This document shows, piece by piece, positions 38,545 to 48,760 of a DNA stretch of 64,000 bases. The translations under genes were made by a program, and so were the position numbers. Below the pieces are notes generated by a model that was given only the letters and a program-made list of their open reading frames with translations, did no database searches and was not told where the DNA came from. This DNA is from Candidatus Heimdallarchaeota archaeon. GTDB lineage: Archaea; Asgardarchaeota; Heimdallarchaeia; Heimdallarchaeales; Heimdallarchaeaceae. Every line of letters begins with the position of its first letter. Position 1 is the first letter of the stretch. The stretch lies in assembly GCA_016839945.1 (NCBI GenBank), contig JAEOTE010000007.1:115799-179798 (forward strand), written 5' to 3'.

Positions 38545-39123
38545 TTAATTTGGAGATTTCCTCTTCTTACTTTCTCTTTGTGCTGCAAGAAAATATGGAA
38601 GACCATAATATCCGATAACGAAAGGTAAGAAGGAACTTAGAGCAGAACTAATTACTGCAATATTTAATGACAGAACACTCATAGTGATAGTATTGTTCCA
38701 CCAAGCCCATATTGCTGCAGCCAATAATAAATCGTAGAAGATACTCGCTAATAGCAGTAGTAGTCTGCTTCTTTTTAGTTCGGACAATAGAAGATCATCA
38801 GTGAACTCTTTTAATCTATCATATCTAGTAAATATCGTGTCTGAATCTGTTCTTCTTCTATATCTTTCCTTAGAAAGAAGTCTAAAGTAAGGTAAAAAGA
38901 GAAACATAAAGAGAAATGAAAAAATTTCGAAGGCTAGAGCACAAACTCCTGGGAGAATAATATAGCCATCACCTACAAAATAGGCCATAAAAGCGAAGAT
39001 AGTGACAAAGAATAAAGCTATAAGACCTATACCTATCATAGAATAGGAAACACTAAGGACAGAGAATCGAGTTTTTAACTCTTCATCAGTTAAATTTCTT
39101 ATCTTTTCATATCTAACTGCCAT
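38545..39123 (-). CDS. 4-TM membrane protein with internally duplicated LTDEEL/FTDDLL plus two-TM unit
   Basis: EKIRNLTDEELKTRFSVLSV... and DRLKEFTDDLLLSELKRSRLLL... Confidence 0.75.
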   Translation of the reverse strand: MAVRYEKIRNLTDEELKTRFSVLSVSYSMIGIGLIALFFVTIFAFMAYFVGDGYIILPGVCALAFEIFSFLFMFLFLPYFRLLSKERYRRRTDSDTIFTRYDRLKEFTDDLLLSELKRSRLLLLLASIFYDLLLAAAIWAWWNNTITMSVLSLNIAVISSALSSFLPFVIGYYGLPYFLAAQRESKKRKSPN

Positions 39124-39254
39124 TAAAGTACACCTTGCACTTAAATAAATATTAGAGTGTTCAGATATTTATTATTTCTGTATTATTTCGCAATAAAATA
39201 TGAACCCTTTTAGAAATGAATTCTTGGAAAATTATAATAAAAAAAATTAATCAT

Positions 39255-42200
39255 TCATTTTGCTTCTTCGATTGCAGCTAGAATGATTTGAGCTGTTCTT
39301 TGACGGATAGCATATATTTGTTCCTTAATTTCAGCCAAAGATTTTTGTGATTTTAGTTTAGAAATAAGCTCATCAATTTCATTATAAATAAACTCGCTGT
39401 AACTTAAAAGATAATTACCAAAATCAGCTTGAGTAAGCATAATAATTGATAAATTTTCATACCCTCCTCTTGCAGTTTCTTTCTCAATTTGAATAGCATG
39501 AACAAAACCAATAAGGCCTTCATTAGGAAGATTCATAGCACTAATTTTCCTTCCTTGATGAACATCCTCAAAACCTAAGGCAGAATAAGATTGATCACAT
39601 ATTTTAAGTAAGAAATTCTCTGTTCCTACATTGAACATCCCTCCATAATCGTACTCAAAAGAATGATCACTAATCAAAGGAATTGGACCTTTTTTCTGTT
39701 CAAAGATACTTAAAACTACTCCAGGACAAATTTCATTTAATCTCCTTATAAGGTCCTGTGATTCCACTTTTTCAAGATATTTTTCAAATGGTTTTCTCTT
39801 TGTAGCTTTATAGACTATAAACGATACTAAAGCAAGAAGAAGAATACTTGCACCAATCATAGAATAGAGTAAAACAGGGGATAATCCAGCTTTTATTGTT
39901 TTAACAATTTCTTCATATTCAAAATGTACATCCCCCAATATTTCTGAACCTTCGAAAGTTGCAGAAATTGCTATCTGTTCGATTTCTTCAGATAAAAGAA
40001 AGTCAACTGATGCTATTCCATCTGAACTTGTTATATCAGATTTAGTAACAAATTCATCGTATCCTTCTATAAGTGCATTCACAGTTCCTCTATCAGATTT
40101 ATAGAAGATAAAAATGATAAAGGAAACTTCAAAACCAGCAACAGGGGTACCATTGAGAAATGTTAGATTTCCAGTAATAACAACTGAGCTACCAACAACT
40201 ATTTCTAAATTGGAAACAGAGATAGATAATTCTAAAGGAATTGGATTAATAGTTATTTCATAGCTTTGACTCTTATTTGTACGACCAAAATAGAAGGCAG
40301 ATTCAGCTTCAATAAGTAGAGTGAAATTCCCTTTGTAATCAACAAGAGTTGAAGGAAAACAAAACTGATAAATGAAATCACTTAGCTTTTGGAAATACAT
40401 CAATGTTCCATTTGCGATTATTTTTGTTACTTCAAGTTCATTCATTAATTCATCTAACAAATTTATAGTAATAGTGATATTTTCTCCATAAATACATGAA
40501 TTTTCACTAGCTTCTAGTACAGTTAGACTTCCTTCTTTCTTAATTGTAAATGAAAGAACAAGCTCAATCTCATTTGGTGAAGTTCCTTCGCCTGTATTGT
40601 CTCTTAGAATGATTGTTAGATTGTATAATCCAACTAAAGCTGGAACTTGAATTAGCCAAGGATCGTTCAAAATCTGTCCTGTATCATTATTCCAATAATA
40701 AATAAATAATGATAAATCAAGGGTAGTTGTATTATCATACCAGAGTTCTGATCCAGCTTCAAGATAGTTAAAAGTTGAAGCATCAACATATTCTCCTAAA
40801 TCATCATCGAAAACGTAAAGAGTTGATTCAGGAGGAGTAAAATCAACCTCAAAATTAAAGAGATAGGTATTATTGTTTCCAACTACATCTTCAGCAAAGA
40901 TTGCTAAGATTGCAATCTCACCTGTTGAATAAAGTGGCATAAGGTTTACTTCAAAATCACCACTACTATCAATAATAACCTCAAGTGGGAATCCAGGGAG
41001 AGCATCCCAATAAAATTGAATAAATTCTATAGTTTGTTTTGAAACATCAGCAGCATTGAAAAGAAGGCTTGTATCATCGTTAATTGAAGAGTATTCAAAT
41101 GGGAAGGTGAGTGTGATTTCTGGTGCTTGGCTATCGATTGTTAGCTCATAAATTATAATTTCTTCATTACCTAATGAATCACTTGCGTTTATGATAAGTA
41201 CACCATACCCATCACTATAATCTAAAATTATTGTATCAGTAAATATCAAATACCCAGATCCAGCCCAAGAGTATGTTGACATAACACTAGAATCATCATC
41301 TGTTATAGAAAATTGAATAGTAGAATTGTACGAAACAAATATAGAACCACTAGGTAGAGTTACTAATCCTTCGAAGCTGATAATTGTTATAACTGGAGCA
41401 TTTGAATCAACTAAGAAATAGATAAACTGGATTGCACTATTTCCTGCTATATCAAATACATAAAGTGTGAAATTGTGATATCCATCTAACAAAGAAGATA
41501 GAACAATTTCAAATGGGGAAACAAGAGTAATATTATCCTGTCCATCAATAGAAACTAAAACATATAAGTTCTCAACTAAAGTAGCATTATCAGAGAGAAT
41601 AAGATTAAGCACATCTGAATTCTTAAAACGCCCACCATCATAATCCAGAATTGAAGAGTCTATTACAGGATTTTCTTGATCTATTCTAAACTCAAAGACA
41701 AAAATATATTCTTGATGATCTATAGAACCAACAATAATAGTAAGGTAGTGAATTCTGCTAGAATCAGTTGGAAGAGCATTTATACCATCCAATGTAAGAA
41801 TTTGTCCTCCAACAAGATATGGATTGCCATTTTGAAAAGAGTCTTCATTCCATTTGAAAAGTAGAGTACCATTTGTGCCACTTATTGTCACTTCAACTTC
41901 ATTCCCCCCTTGATACCATGATTCATTCAGCATATCTCTCAACTCTACAAGAAGAGTACCGCTACTAACATTGAATCTATAAAATTGGGAAGAGAAGTTA
42001 TTAAACACATCTTCAGCTGTAACTGTAAGATTATGATATCCTTCAGTTTCAGGTAAGTATGTTCGGTAGATGGTTTCTTCGCTAGGAGACCAAGGTAAGA
42101 AGATATTATCATCCCATTTATAATAAACATCTAAACTTTGAGAAAAATCTGTGATATTTACTTCTATCAGCTTTCCAGCTGCTTGAACAGTATCATTTAG

Positions 42201-43676
42201 AACATTATCAAGAGAGATAATTGGAGAATTAGAATCAATACCAAAATAATAGAAATAATATTCTGTAATAAAGGTGTCATTCATGCAAATAGAGAGCTCA
42301 TGATAACCTTCATCAAAGGGAACAGACAAATTATTACCAGGTAGTGCAAGTAAGTCAATTATTGTTCCATTGTTATCCCATTCTGCCGTAAGATTATTTG
42401 CTCCAAATACTGTGAAATCAAGAAATGAGGTTGATTCTATAATTGTATCATTAGAAGGATTATTTAGTATAAGATAGCTTTCTGTTGGATCATAACCTAT
42501 GTCATATACTTCAATTGCAGTATTATTATAATCATCATTCGCTCTTACTTCGAGATAATGCCAACCTTCTGTTGTAGGTAAGGTTGTATTACATGTATCA
42601 GTAAATGGTGTGTAACTATCTAAATCCCATCTATAAGAGCTACTTGTTGCTCCAGAGACAGTTATTTGGATATCTCTTTCTTCATAATAATAAGAGGAAT
42701 TTGTTATGCCTATAACTTCAATCTCAGGGTAAGTAGCACTCTTATGATAAATCTGCATTCCTAAAATTCTATCATATGCGCTAAAACTATAACTATTAGA
42801 ATACACACCATCGATAATATCCCAAGAATATTGTCCGCCTGATTTGTGGCTAGAAGTTAATCCTACTTCTGCCCAAGCACTTAAATCTGAAACTTTCCCT
42901 TCAAACGTAAGTTTTAATCTATTTCCAGAAGGTATTATGTATGTATCATTGAGTGTTAGTTCAAAGACTTTCTTATTTGCCATTGACATCCCATGAGGAA
43001 GAATTTCTTCATGCGATGCGATTTCTGTAATATTACCAATAGTTGGGTTGAATATAGATACCCTCACTCTAATAGTAAAATCAACAGTATCATAATAATA
43101 AGTAGATATATGAGAAAGGACATGTATCTTTCCTTTTATATTTGTAGATTCAGAGAAAACAGGTGAAAACATACTAGAGTTAATGTAAGGGGAAGTTTCT
43201 TCAGTAAGAGGATAATAGGTGTCAACTTGATCTGGCCAAGTTTGAGGTTCTGTTTCATCCATAAGGAAAGTAGTAGTGAGTGTTGAAGGAGCATTATTTC
43301 TCATAGTTTCATATTTTTCGAGAACATAGACAGATCCATCGTTGTCTAAATCCACAAATTCGTTATGAGTAAAAAAACCATTGAGAATATAATCTCCTTC
43401 AATAAATGTACTTGATAGTACACCTGGAGGTTTACCTTTATATCCAGTTTTAATTGAATCCACATTACTGATAGGATTTGATGATACAATCTGGTCATCT
43501 TGAACTATTGATATTTCATCTAGTTCAGGAAAAGATAGTTCATAGTAAACTAATGAGTTAAAAAAAGAAAAAATGATAATAAAAGCAATAATTGTGTTTA
43601 AATTCCTCTGCATTCTTGAACGCCTAAATTGTGGCTTTATCCCCAGTTCCTTTGTCATAAAGAAAAGGTAATACAA
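39255..43676 (-). CDS. Giant surface protein: N-terminal TM, multiple Ig-like beta-sandwich domains, TM, cytosolic longin-like domain
   Basis: 1473 aa; repeated ...IDSNSPIISLDNVLNDTVQAAGKLIEVNITD... units; TM LYSMIGASILLLALVSFIVYKATKRK then CPGVVLSIFEQKKGPIPLISDHSFEYDYGG...; start may be at 43658. Confidence 0.8.
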   Translation of the reverse strand: MYYLFFMTKELGIKPQFRRSRMQRNLNTIIAFIIIFSFFNSLVYYELSFPELDEISIVQDDQIVSSNPISNVDSIKTGYKGKPPGVLSSTFIEGDYILNGFFTHNEFVDLDNDGSVYVLEKYETMRNNAPSTLTTTFLMDETEPQTWPDQVDTYYPLTEETSPYINSSMFSPVFSESTNIKGKIHVLSHISTYYYDTVDFTIRVRVSIFNPTIGNITEIASHEEILPHGMSMANKKVFELTLNDTYIIPSGNRLKLTFEGKVSDLSAWAEVGLTSSHKSGGQYSWDIIDGVYSNSYSFSAYDRILGMQIYHKSATYPEIEVIGITNSSYYYEERDIQITVSGATSSSYRWDLDSYTPFTDTCNTTLPTTEGWHYLEVRANDDYNNTAIEVYDIGYDPTESYLILNNPSNDTIIESTSFLDFTVFGANNLTAEWDNNGTIIDLLALPGNNLSVPFDEGYHELSICMNDTFITEYYFYYFGIDSNSPIISLDNVLNDTVQAAGKLIEVNITDFSQSLDVYYKWDDNIFLPWSPSEETIYRTYLPETEGYHNLTVTAEDVFNNFSSQFYRFNVSSGTLLVELRDMLNESWYQGGNEVEVTISGTNGTLLFKWNEDSFQNGNPYLVGGQILTLDGINALPTDSSRIHYLTIIVGSIDHQEYIFVFEFRIDQENPVIDSSILDYDGGRFKNSDVLNLILSDNATLVENLYVLVSIDGQDNITLVSPFEIVLSSLLDGYHNFTLYVFDIAGNSAIQFIYFLVDSNAPVITIISFEGLVTLPSGSIFVSYNSTIQFSITDDDSSVMSTYSWAGSGYLIFTDTIILDYSDGYGVLIINASDSLGNEEIIIYELTIDSQAPEITLTFPFEYSSINDDTSLLFNAADVSKQTIEFIQFYWDALPGFPLEVIIDSSGDFEVNLMPLYSTGEIAILAIFAEDVVGNNNTYLFNFEVDFTPPESTLYVFDDDLGEYVDASTFNYLEAGSELWYDNTTTLDLSLFIYYWNNDTGQILNDPWLIQVPALVGLYNLTIILRDNTGEGTSPNEIELVLSFTIKKEGSLTVLEASENSCIYGENITITINLLDELMNELEVTKIIANGTLMYFQKLSDFIYQFCFPSTLVDYKGNFTLLIEAESAFYFGRTNKSQSYEITINPIPLELSISVSNLEIVVGSSVVITGNLTFLNGTPVAGFEVSFIIFIFYKSDRGTVNALIEGYDEFVTKSDITSSDGIASVDFLLSEEIEQIAISATFEGSEILGDVHFEYEEIVKTIKAGLSPVLLYSMIGASILLLALVSFIVYKATKRKPFEKYLEKVESQDLIRRLNEICPGVVLSIFEQKKGPIPLISDHSFEYDYGGMFNVGTENFLLKICDQSYSALGFEDVHQGRKISAMNLPNEGLIGFVHAIQIEKETARGGYENLSIIMLTQADFGNYLLSYSEFIYNEIDELISKLKSQKSLAEIKEQIYAIRQRTAQIILAAIEEAK

Positions 43677-43748
43677 TTTTAACTATAGACTCATAGATAA
43701 TTTAAGTAATATTATAATTGCAACTAGAAAAATAGAATACAATAAATA

Positions 43749-45800
43749 TCAAACTAGCTTTCTTCGATATGAACGAGACCATTGTTGTTTAAATTTCTCA
43801 ACATCATCTACACTTACAAAAAGATCATAACTTATGAGAAAATCCTTATCATTACTCTCAAGTTTTGCTTTAGTTAGAGCTCGAGCCTTTGAATTCTCTT
43901 TAATAACTTGCATATCTTTTTTAGATTTTAATTCTGCTTTTGCTGGATTTTTATTTGATACCATAAATACAGAATCTTCATTGAAAACAACTTCTACACC
44001 ATCTTCAGGTATTCCCCCCACTTCTCCTTTACTGAATTCGAGTGTTGTTAAGTCTTCTAATTGATTATAAATTAAGCGTGATTTAGTAGGCTTTGGTTTA
44101 CTTGTATATCTGTCCATCGGCATTTCTATATCACCAAAGATAGGTGCAGCTTTAGGGTCACTTTCTGGTACAACGGGCAATATCAAACATGATTCGTGTT
44201 CTTCTCCCCACCATATCGTGTTTTCAGCAGGAGAAGGTGAAGGCCATATGTTAGGAAAATCAGAACCAGCAAAAACTAACTTCAAACAATGTCCTGGTTT
44301 AAATATCCATGAAGTAGTGTCAAGCTCAATATCTAACTTTACTTGTTTTCCAGGAGTTAGAGGTTTGGGTTCTGTATGTGATTCACGATGAGTAACATTA
44401 AGTACACCCCAAGTAATCAAATCTGAAGAACCATCAGGAGCAAGGTCGAATAATTTCGTAACTATATTTACGACTGGTGCTGTAGCACTGAAAGTTAATC
44501 GTACTTGAGGTCTCCCCATAATTTCTATCCTCTCTGTTAAAGGATCTGTAATGTAAGCTAGAGATTTAGTATCGTCAAAATCACGAGCATAATCACCACC
44601 AAAAGCGATAGTTTTATTCCAACTAGGATACCCCATTCCTACCGATGCAAAATAGGTATAATTATCACAACCACTTCCCTCAAACTCTTTCTTCAATGTT
44701 TTTTTAGAACATAAGTAGAAGTTTTCCTTGCGAGAATCTTTTATAGGCCATGTAGGAATATTTCTCCAATAACCAGAAGAAATTTGAGGAATTGATTCTC
44801 GACCACTTGTTTCCCTCATATATGCTATGAAATTTGGTTCTTCTAAGATCCCTGTATCTATTCTTTTTAACCAATGATCAAACCAACGTACTGCTTGTGG
44901 CATGAAATTTATTGCTGGACCAGGATAACCCCAATCTGGAAATACATGTCCCCAAGGACCCATAAGTAATTTCTTGGGGGCCTTTAAATTTTCGAACATC
45001 CTAATAGCACAGTTACGATACATATCTAACCAAGCTCCAATGATGAAAACAGGACATTCTATCAAATCATAATTTGGACGTAGAGAAGCTGGTCTCCAAT
45101 AAGGTTCATCATGTTGGTATTCTAACCAATTTAACTGATAGGGAGAATTACCTGCAAGATGTTCATCCCAGATTTTCTCAAAACTCTCACCAATATATTC
45201 AGGAGGAGGTAGAGCATTCATAGAAACCATCATAGTTGCCCATCCTGCTAAATCATCAATCGCACTTAAAGCTCCCCCAACATAATGTACATCATCTGTG
45301 TAACGATCATCAGTTCCATAGAGTGGTATAATTGTTTTCAGATGAGGTGGACGGTGCATTGCTACTTGAGTAGCAGTGAAAGCTGCGTAAGAAGTACCCA
45401 TCATCCCTACGTTTCCATTACACCAAGGTTGAGCTGATACCCATTCAACAGCATCATAACCATCTTCTTGTTCCTGCAAAGGATATTCATCAGTTACTGT
45501 ACCTTCTGAACCATCAGTTCCACGAACACCAAGATGTATGAAGACATAACCATGTCTAGCAAGATAATGAAAAAAGTTACCTCGCCAGATTGTACGGAAA
45601 TCAGAAGAACGATAGGGATCATAGTTGATAACAGCAGGAAAAGGACCTTCTCCCTCTGGATACCAAGCTTTAGCAAATAGACGAATTCCATCTCGCATTG
45701 GAATTTGCCAATTCTTCACCTTAAGATCATAAATTGGTTTAGAATGAGGTTTAGGTAAATGATTCATCCATGAATTGGGATTGTCTTTCATTTTAATCAA
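43749..45800 (-). CDS. CocE/NonD family (X-Pro dipeptidyl-peptidase S15-like) hydrolase
   Basis: IPMRDGIRLFAKAWYPEGEGPFPAVINYDPYR, GNVGMMGTSYAAFTATQVA, PLYGTDDRYTDDVHYVGG. Confidence 0.93.
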   Translation of the reverse strand: MIKMKDNPNSWMNHLPKPHSKPIYDLKVKNWQIPMRDGIRLFAKAWYPEGEGPFPAVINYDPYRSSDFRTIWRGNFFHYLARHGYVFIHLGVRGTDGSEGTVTDEYPLQEQEDGYDAVEWVSAQPWCNGNVGMMGTSYAAFTATQVAMHRPPHLKTIIPLYGTDDRYTDDVHYVGGALSAIDDLAGWATMMVSMNALPPPEYIGESFEKIWDEHLAGNSPYQLNWLEYQHDEPYWRPASLRPNYDLIECPVFIIGAWLDMYRNCAIRMFENLKAPKKLLMGPWGHVFPDWGYPGPAINFMPQAVRWFDHWLKRIDTGILEEPNFIAYMRETSGRESIPQISSGYWRNIPTWPIKDSRKENFYLCSKKTLKKEFEGSGCDNYTYFASVGMGYPSWNKTIAFGGDYARDFDDTKSLAYITDPLTERIEIMGRPQVRLTFSATAPVVNIVTKLFDLAPDGSSDLITWGVLNVTHRESHTEPKPLTPGKQVKLDIELDTTSWIFKPGHCLKLVFAGSDFPNIWPSPSPAENTIWWGEEHESCLILPVVPESDPKAAPIFGDIEMPMDRYTSKPKPTKSRLIYNQLEDLTTLEFSKGEVGGIPEDGVEVVFNEDSVFMVSNKNPAKAELKSKKDMQVIKENSKARALTKAKLESNDKDFLISYDLFVSVDDVEKFKQQWSRSYRRKLV

Positions 45801-45928
45801 TCATTTTGAATAACCATCGAAATAATTTAAAGATTTACTCTAATATCGTTGAACTAAATCCGTAAAATGTATATAAGTGAGACTTGAGATTTAGTAGATT
45901 AATTTTTTAATTTCGATATATCACAATT

Positions 45929-45940
45929 TTTATATATAAC
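45929..45940 (+). promoter_or_regulatory. Candidate TATA box for the padR-ABC operon
   Basis: TTTATATATAAC centred about 24 nt upstream of ATG 45959, which would imply a short leader or leaderless mRNA. Confidence 0.4.
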
Positions 45941-45958
45941 AATAATTTCATATTCGTC

Positions 45959-46516
45959 ATGAAACCGATTTTTTCACCAACCAAAATGCTTGATTCTTTA
46001 ATTTTAATGCAGATAGTGATTGAAGGACCTCAGCATGGTTATGCTCTAGCATTATCAATTGAAGAGGATTTTGGATGGAAACCTAGTCAAACTGCAGTCT
46101 ACAACTCATTGAAATCAATGGAGAGCGAAGAGTTGGTAATGGTAGAAGAAAAAATAGAAAGTGGGCGTGTTCAAAGAATTTATTCAGTTACAAAAAAAGG
46201 TCGAGAAGTTTTCAGAGAGACTGGAAGACGTATGAGGGAGCATATGATTAGAAACATGTCACATTTTTATTCGTTTATGCAAAAGGTAGGTAGTATTGAA
46301 AACTTGGAAGAATCGGAAGCACTTCAAAGAAAAATTCATGCCATGTTTGGAAATTTAAGAAGAATCTCTCATTTGACTTTAATGTTACAAAGAGAGGCTC
46401 CTAAAGAAACTCAAGAAGTTATTGAGAATACACTTACATCTCTCGAAAAAATTGCTAAGAAATTTGATATTGAATGTCCTGATATGGAGGAATTGAAGAA
46501 AGAAACTAAGGAGTAA
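45959..46516 (+). CDS. PadR family transcriptional regulator
   Basis: LILMQIVIEGPQHGYALALSIEEDFGWKPSQTAVYNSLKSMESEELV...YSVTKKGREVF. Confidence 0.92.
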   Translation: MKPIFSPTKMLDSLILMQIVIEGPQHGYALALSIEEDFGWKPSQTAVYNSLKSMESEELVMVEEKIESGRVQRIYSVTKKGREVFRETGRRMREHMIRNMSHFYSFMQKVGSIENLEESEALQRKIHAMFGNLRRISHLTLMLQREAPKETQEVIENTLTSLEKIAKKFDIECPDMEELKKETKE

Positions 46517-46522
46517 AAAACA

Positions 46523-48760
46523 ATGTTAAAATTACTAAAATTTTCAAAACCTTACTTATTATTAATTGTATTTTCAGTTGGTTTGTTATTTGCACAAGCT
46601 AACTTGGAATTAGCATTACCTGATTATCTATCCAATATTGTTGACACTGGAATCCAACAAGGGGGAGTAGATAGTTCAGTTCCTGAAGCTATTCGCGAGA
46701 CTGAAATGGGAAGGATACTTATCTTCATGAGTTCTGAAAACCAATCGATTTTATTAGAAGATTATACTCTAATCAACGATACTTCTTCTGATTATGATAC
46801 GTATCTAGAGAACTATCCGATATTGGAAAATGAATCAGTTTATGTCCTCAATGATCTAAAGAAAGCTGAAATAGAAGAATTAGAATCTATAATAATAAAA
46901 CCTATAGTGGCAGTTTTCACAATCGAACAACTTGTAGCTACAGGTAATGTAACACTAATTAACGAAACTCTTGGAGTAGATCTTTCTTTATATCCTCCTG
47001 GAACAGATGTTTTTGATATCTTGAGTGTTTATCCAGTTGAAATCATAGATATAATCCTTGATGGTATCACTCTTAACTTTGAAGCAATTGGAGAAACGAT
47101 GCTTGATCAAGTTGCAGTTGTAGCTGTTAAGAGGGAGTATGAAATCATTGGTATGAATACGGATAGAATACAGAACAGGTTTATCTACAAATCTGGAGCT
47201 TTGATGATACTGATGACATTGCTAGCAGTAATCTGTACAATTTCAGTCAGTTTTTTGGCATCTAGAACAGCTGCAGGGATGGCACGTGATATACGAAGTG
47301 ATTTGTTTAGGAAAGTTGAAAGTTTCTCCAGTATTGAATTTGATAGTTTCTCTACTGCATCTCTAATTACTCGTTCAACCAATGATGTTACTCAAGTGCA
47401 AGGTGCTATTTACATGATAGTGCGTCTTGTTGCTTATGCACCTATACTAGGTATAGGAGGGATTATTCGAGCTCTCCAGAAAAGCAGATCTATGTGGTGG
47501 TTAATTGGTGTTGCAGTTCTTGTGCTGATAGTGCTTATAGGTATTGTTTTTGTTTTAACTCTTCCAAAGTTCAAAATTATGCAAAAACTAACAGATCGTC
47601 TCAATCTTGTTGCCCGAGAGAGTCTTTCTGGTATGCTAGTTATCAGAGCATTCAATATGGAGAAATATGAAGAAAACAGATTTGATAAAGCTAATATAGA
47701 TTTAACATCTGTTAGTCTATTTGTTACTAGAGTTTTTGTAATCATGATGCCTTTTATGATGCTTATTATGAATGGTCTTGTGGTAGGTATCATCTGGGTC
47801 GGATCACATAAAGTTTCTGAAGCAGCTATGCAAGTTGGTGACATGATGGCCTTCATGCAATATGCTATGCAAATAGTATTTGCTTTCCTTATGCTAACCA
47901 TGATGTTTATTATGATTCCTCGTGCATTTGTAGCAGGTAATCGTATCCAAGAAGTATTAGCAACAGAACCAGTAATCAAAGATCCTCAAGAACCTGAAGA
48001 ATTTGATAAACCATTCAAAGGTAAAGTGGAATTCCGCAATGTATCTTTCCGTTATCCAGGAGCAAAGAAAAATGTTCTTCAAGATATTAGTTTTACTGCT
48101 GAATCTGGTCAAACTACAGCTTTCATCGGTGCAACGGGCTCAGGAAAATCAACAGTAATCAATCTGGTTCCAAGGTTTTACGAAGTGACGGAAGGTTCCA
48201 TATTAATTGATGGTGTGGACATAAGAGATGTAACGCAACATGATCTTCGAGAAGTGGTTGGTTATGTACCACAAAAGAGCTTCCTTTTCTCTGGTACGAT
48301 TGAAAGCAACTTACGATTTGCTGATGAAGATGCGAGTGATGAAGCTCTTCATTCATCAATAGATGTTGCTCAAGCTGCAGAATTTGTATACTCAGAGGAT
48401 GTAGGTATAGAAAGTGAAATTGCTCAAGGTGGTATGAATGTCTCTGGTGGTCAAAAACAGAGACTTTCAATAGCTAGAGCATTAGTTAAGAAACCACCAA
48501 TCTACATATTCGATGATAGTTTTTCACAATTAGATTTTAAGACTGATGCAAACTTACGAAAAGCTCTAAGAAAACAAATGGGAGATAGCACACTCTTAAT
48601 CGTTACACAAAGAGTTTCAACTGTTAAAAATGCTGAACAAATCATTGTATTAGATGATGGTAAAATTGTTGGCAAAGGGACACACGAAGAGTTGCTTGAA
48701 ATAAATGATATTTACCGAGAAATTGCCACATCACAACTTGAACTGGAGGATCAATCATGA
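46523..48760 (+). CDS. ABC exporter half-transporter with large extracellular insertion between TM1 and TM2
   Basis: GATGSGKSTVINLVPRFY, NVSGGQKQRLSIARALVKKPPIYIFDDSFSQLD. Confidence 0.96.
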   Translation: MLKLLKFSKPYLLLIVFSVGLLFAQANLELALPDYLSNIVDTGIQQGGVDSSVPEAIRETEMGRILIFMSSENQSILLEDYTLINDTSSDYDTYLENYPILENESVYVLNDLKKAEIEELESIIIKPIVAVFTIEQLVATGNVTLINETLGVDLSLYPPGTDVFDILSVYPVEIIDIILDGITLNFEAIGETMLDQVAVVAVKREYEIIGMNTDRIQNRFIYKSGALMILMTLLAVICTISVSFLASRTAAGMARDIRSDLFRKVESFSSIEFDSFSTASLITRSTNDVTQVQGAIYMIVRLVAYAPILGIGGIIRALQKSRSMWWLIGVAVLVLIVLIGIVFVLTLPKFKIMQKLTDRLNLVARESLSGMLVIRAFNMEKYEENRFDKANIDLTSVSLFVTRVFVIMMPFMMLIMNGLVVGIIWVGSHKVSEAAMQVGDMMAFMQYAMQIVFAFLMLTMMFIMIPRAFVAGNRIQEVLATEPVIKDPQEPEEFDKPFKGKVEFRNVSFRYPGAKKNVLQDISFTAESGQTTAFIGATGSGKSTVINLVPRFYEVTEGSILIDGVDIRDVTQHDLREVVGYVPQKSFLFSGTIESNLRFADEDASDEALHSSIDVAQAAEFVYSEDVGIESEIAQGGMNVSGGQKQRLSIARALVKKPPIYIFDDSFSQLDFKTDANLRKALRKQMGDSTLLIVTQRVSTVKNAEQIIVLDDGKIVGKGTHEELLEINDIYREIATSQLELEDQS

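Noticed and set aside
47434-47979. 181-aa minus-strand ORF
   Set aside because: Antisense to a clearly coding ABC transporter gene; no recognisable features.
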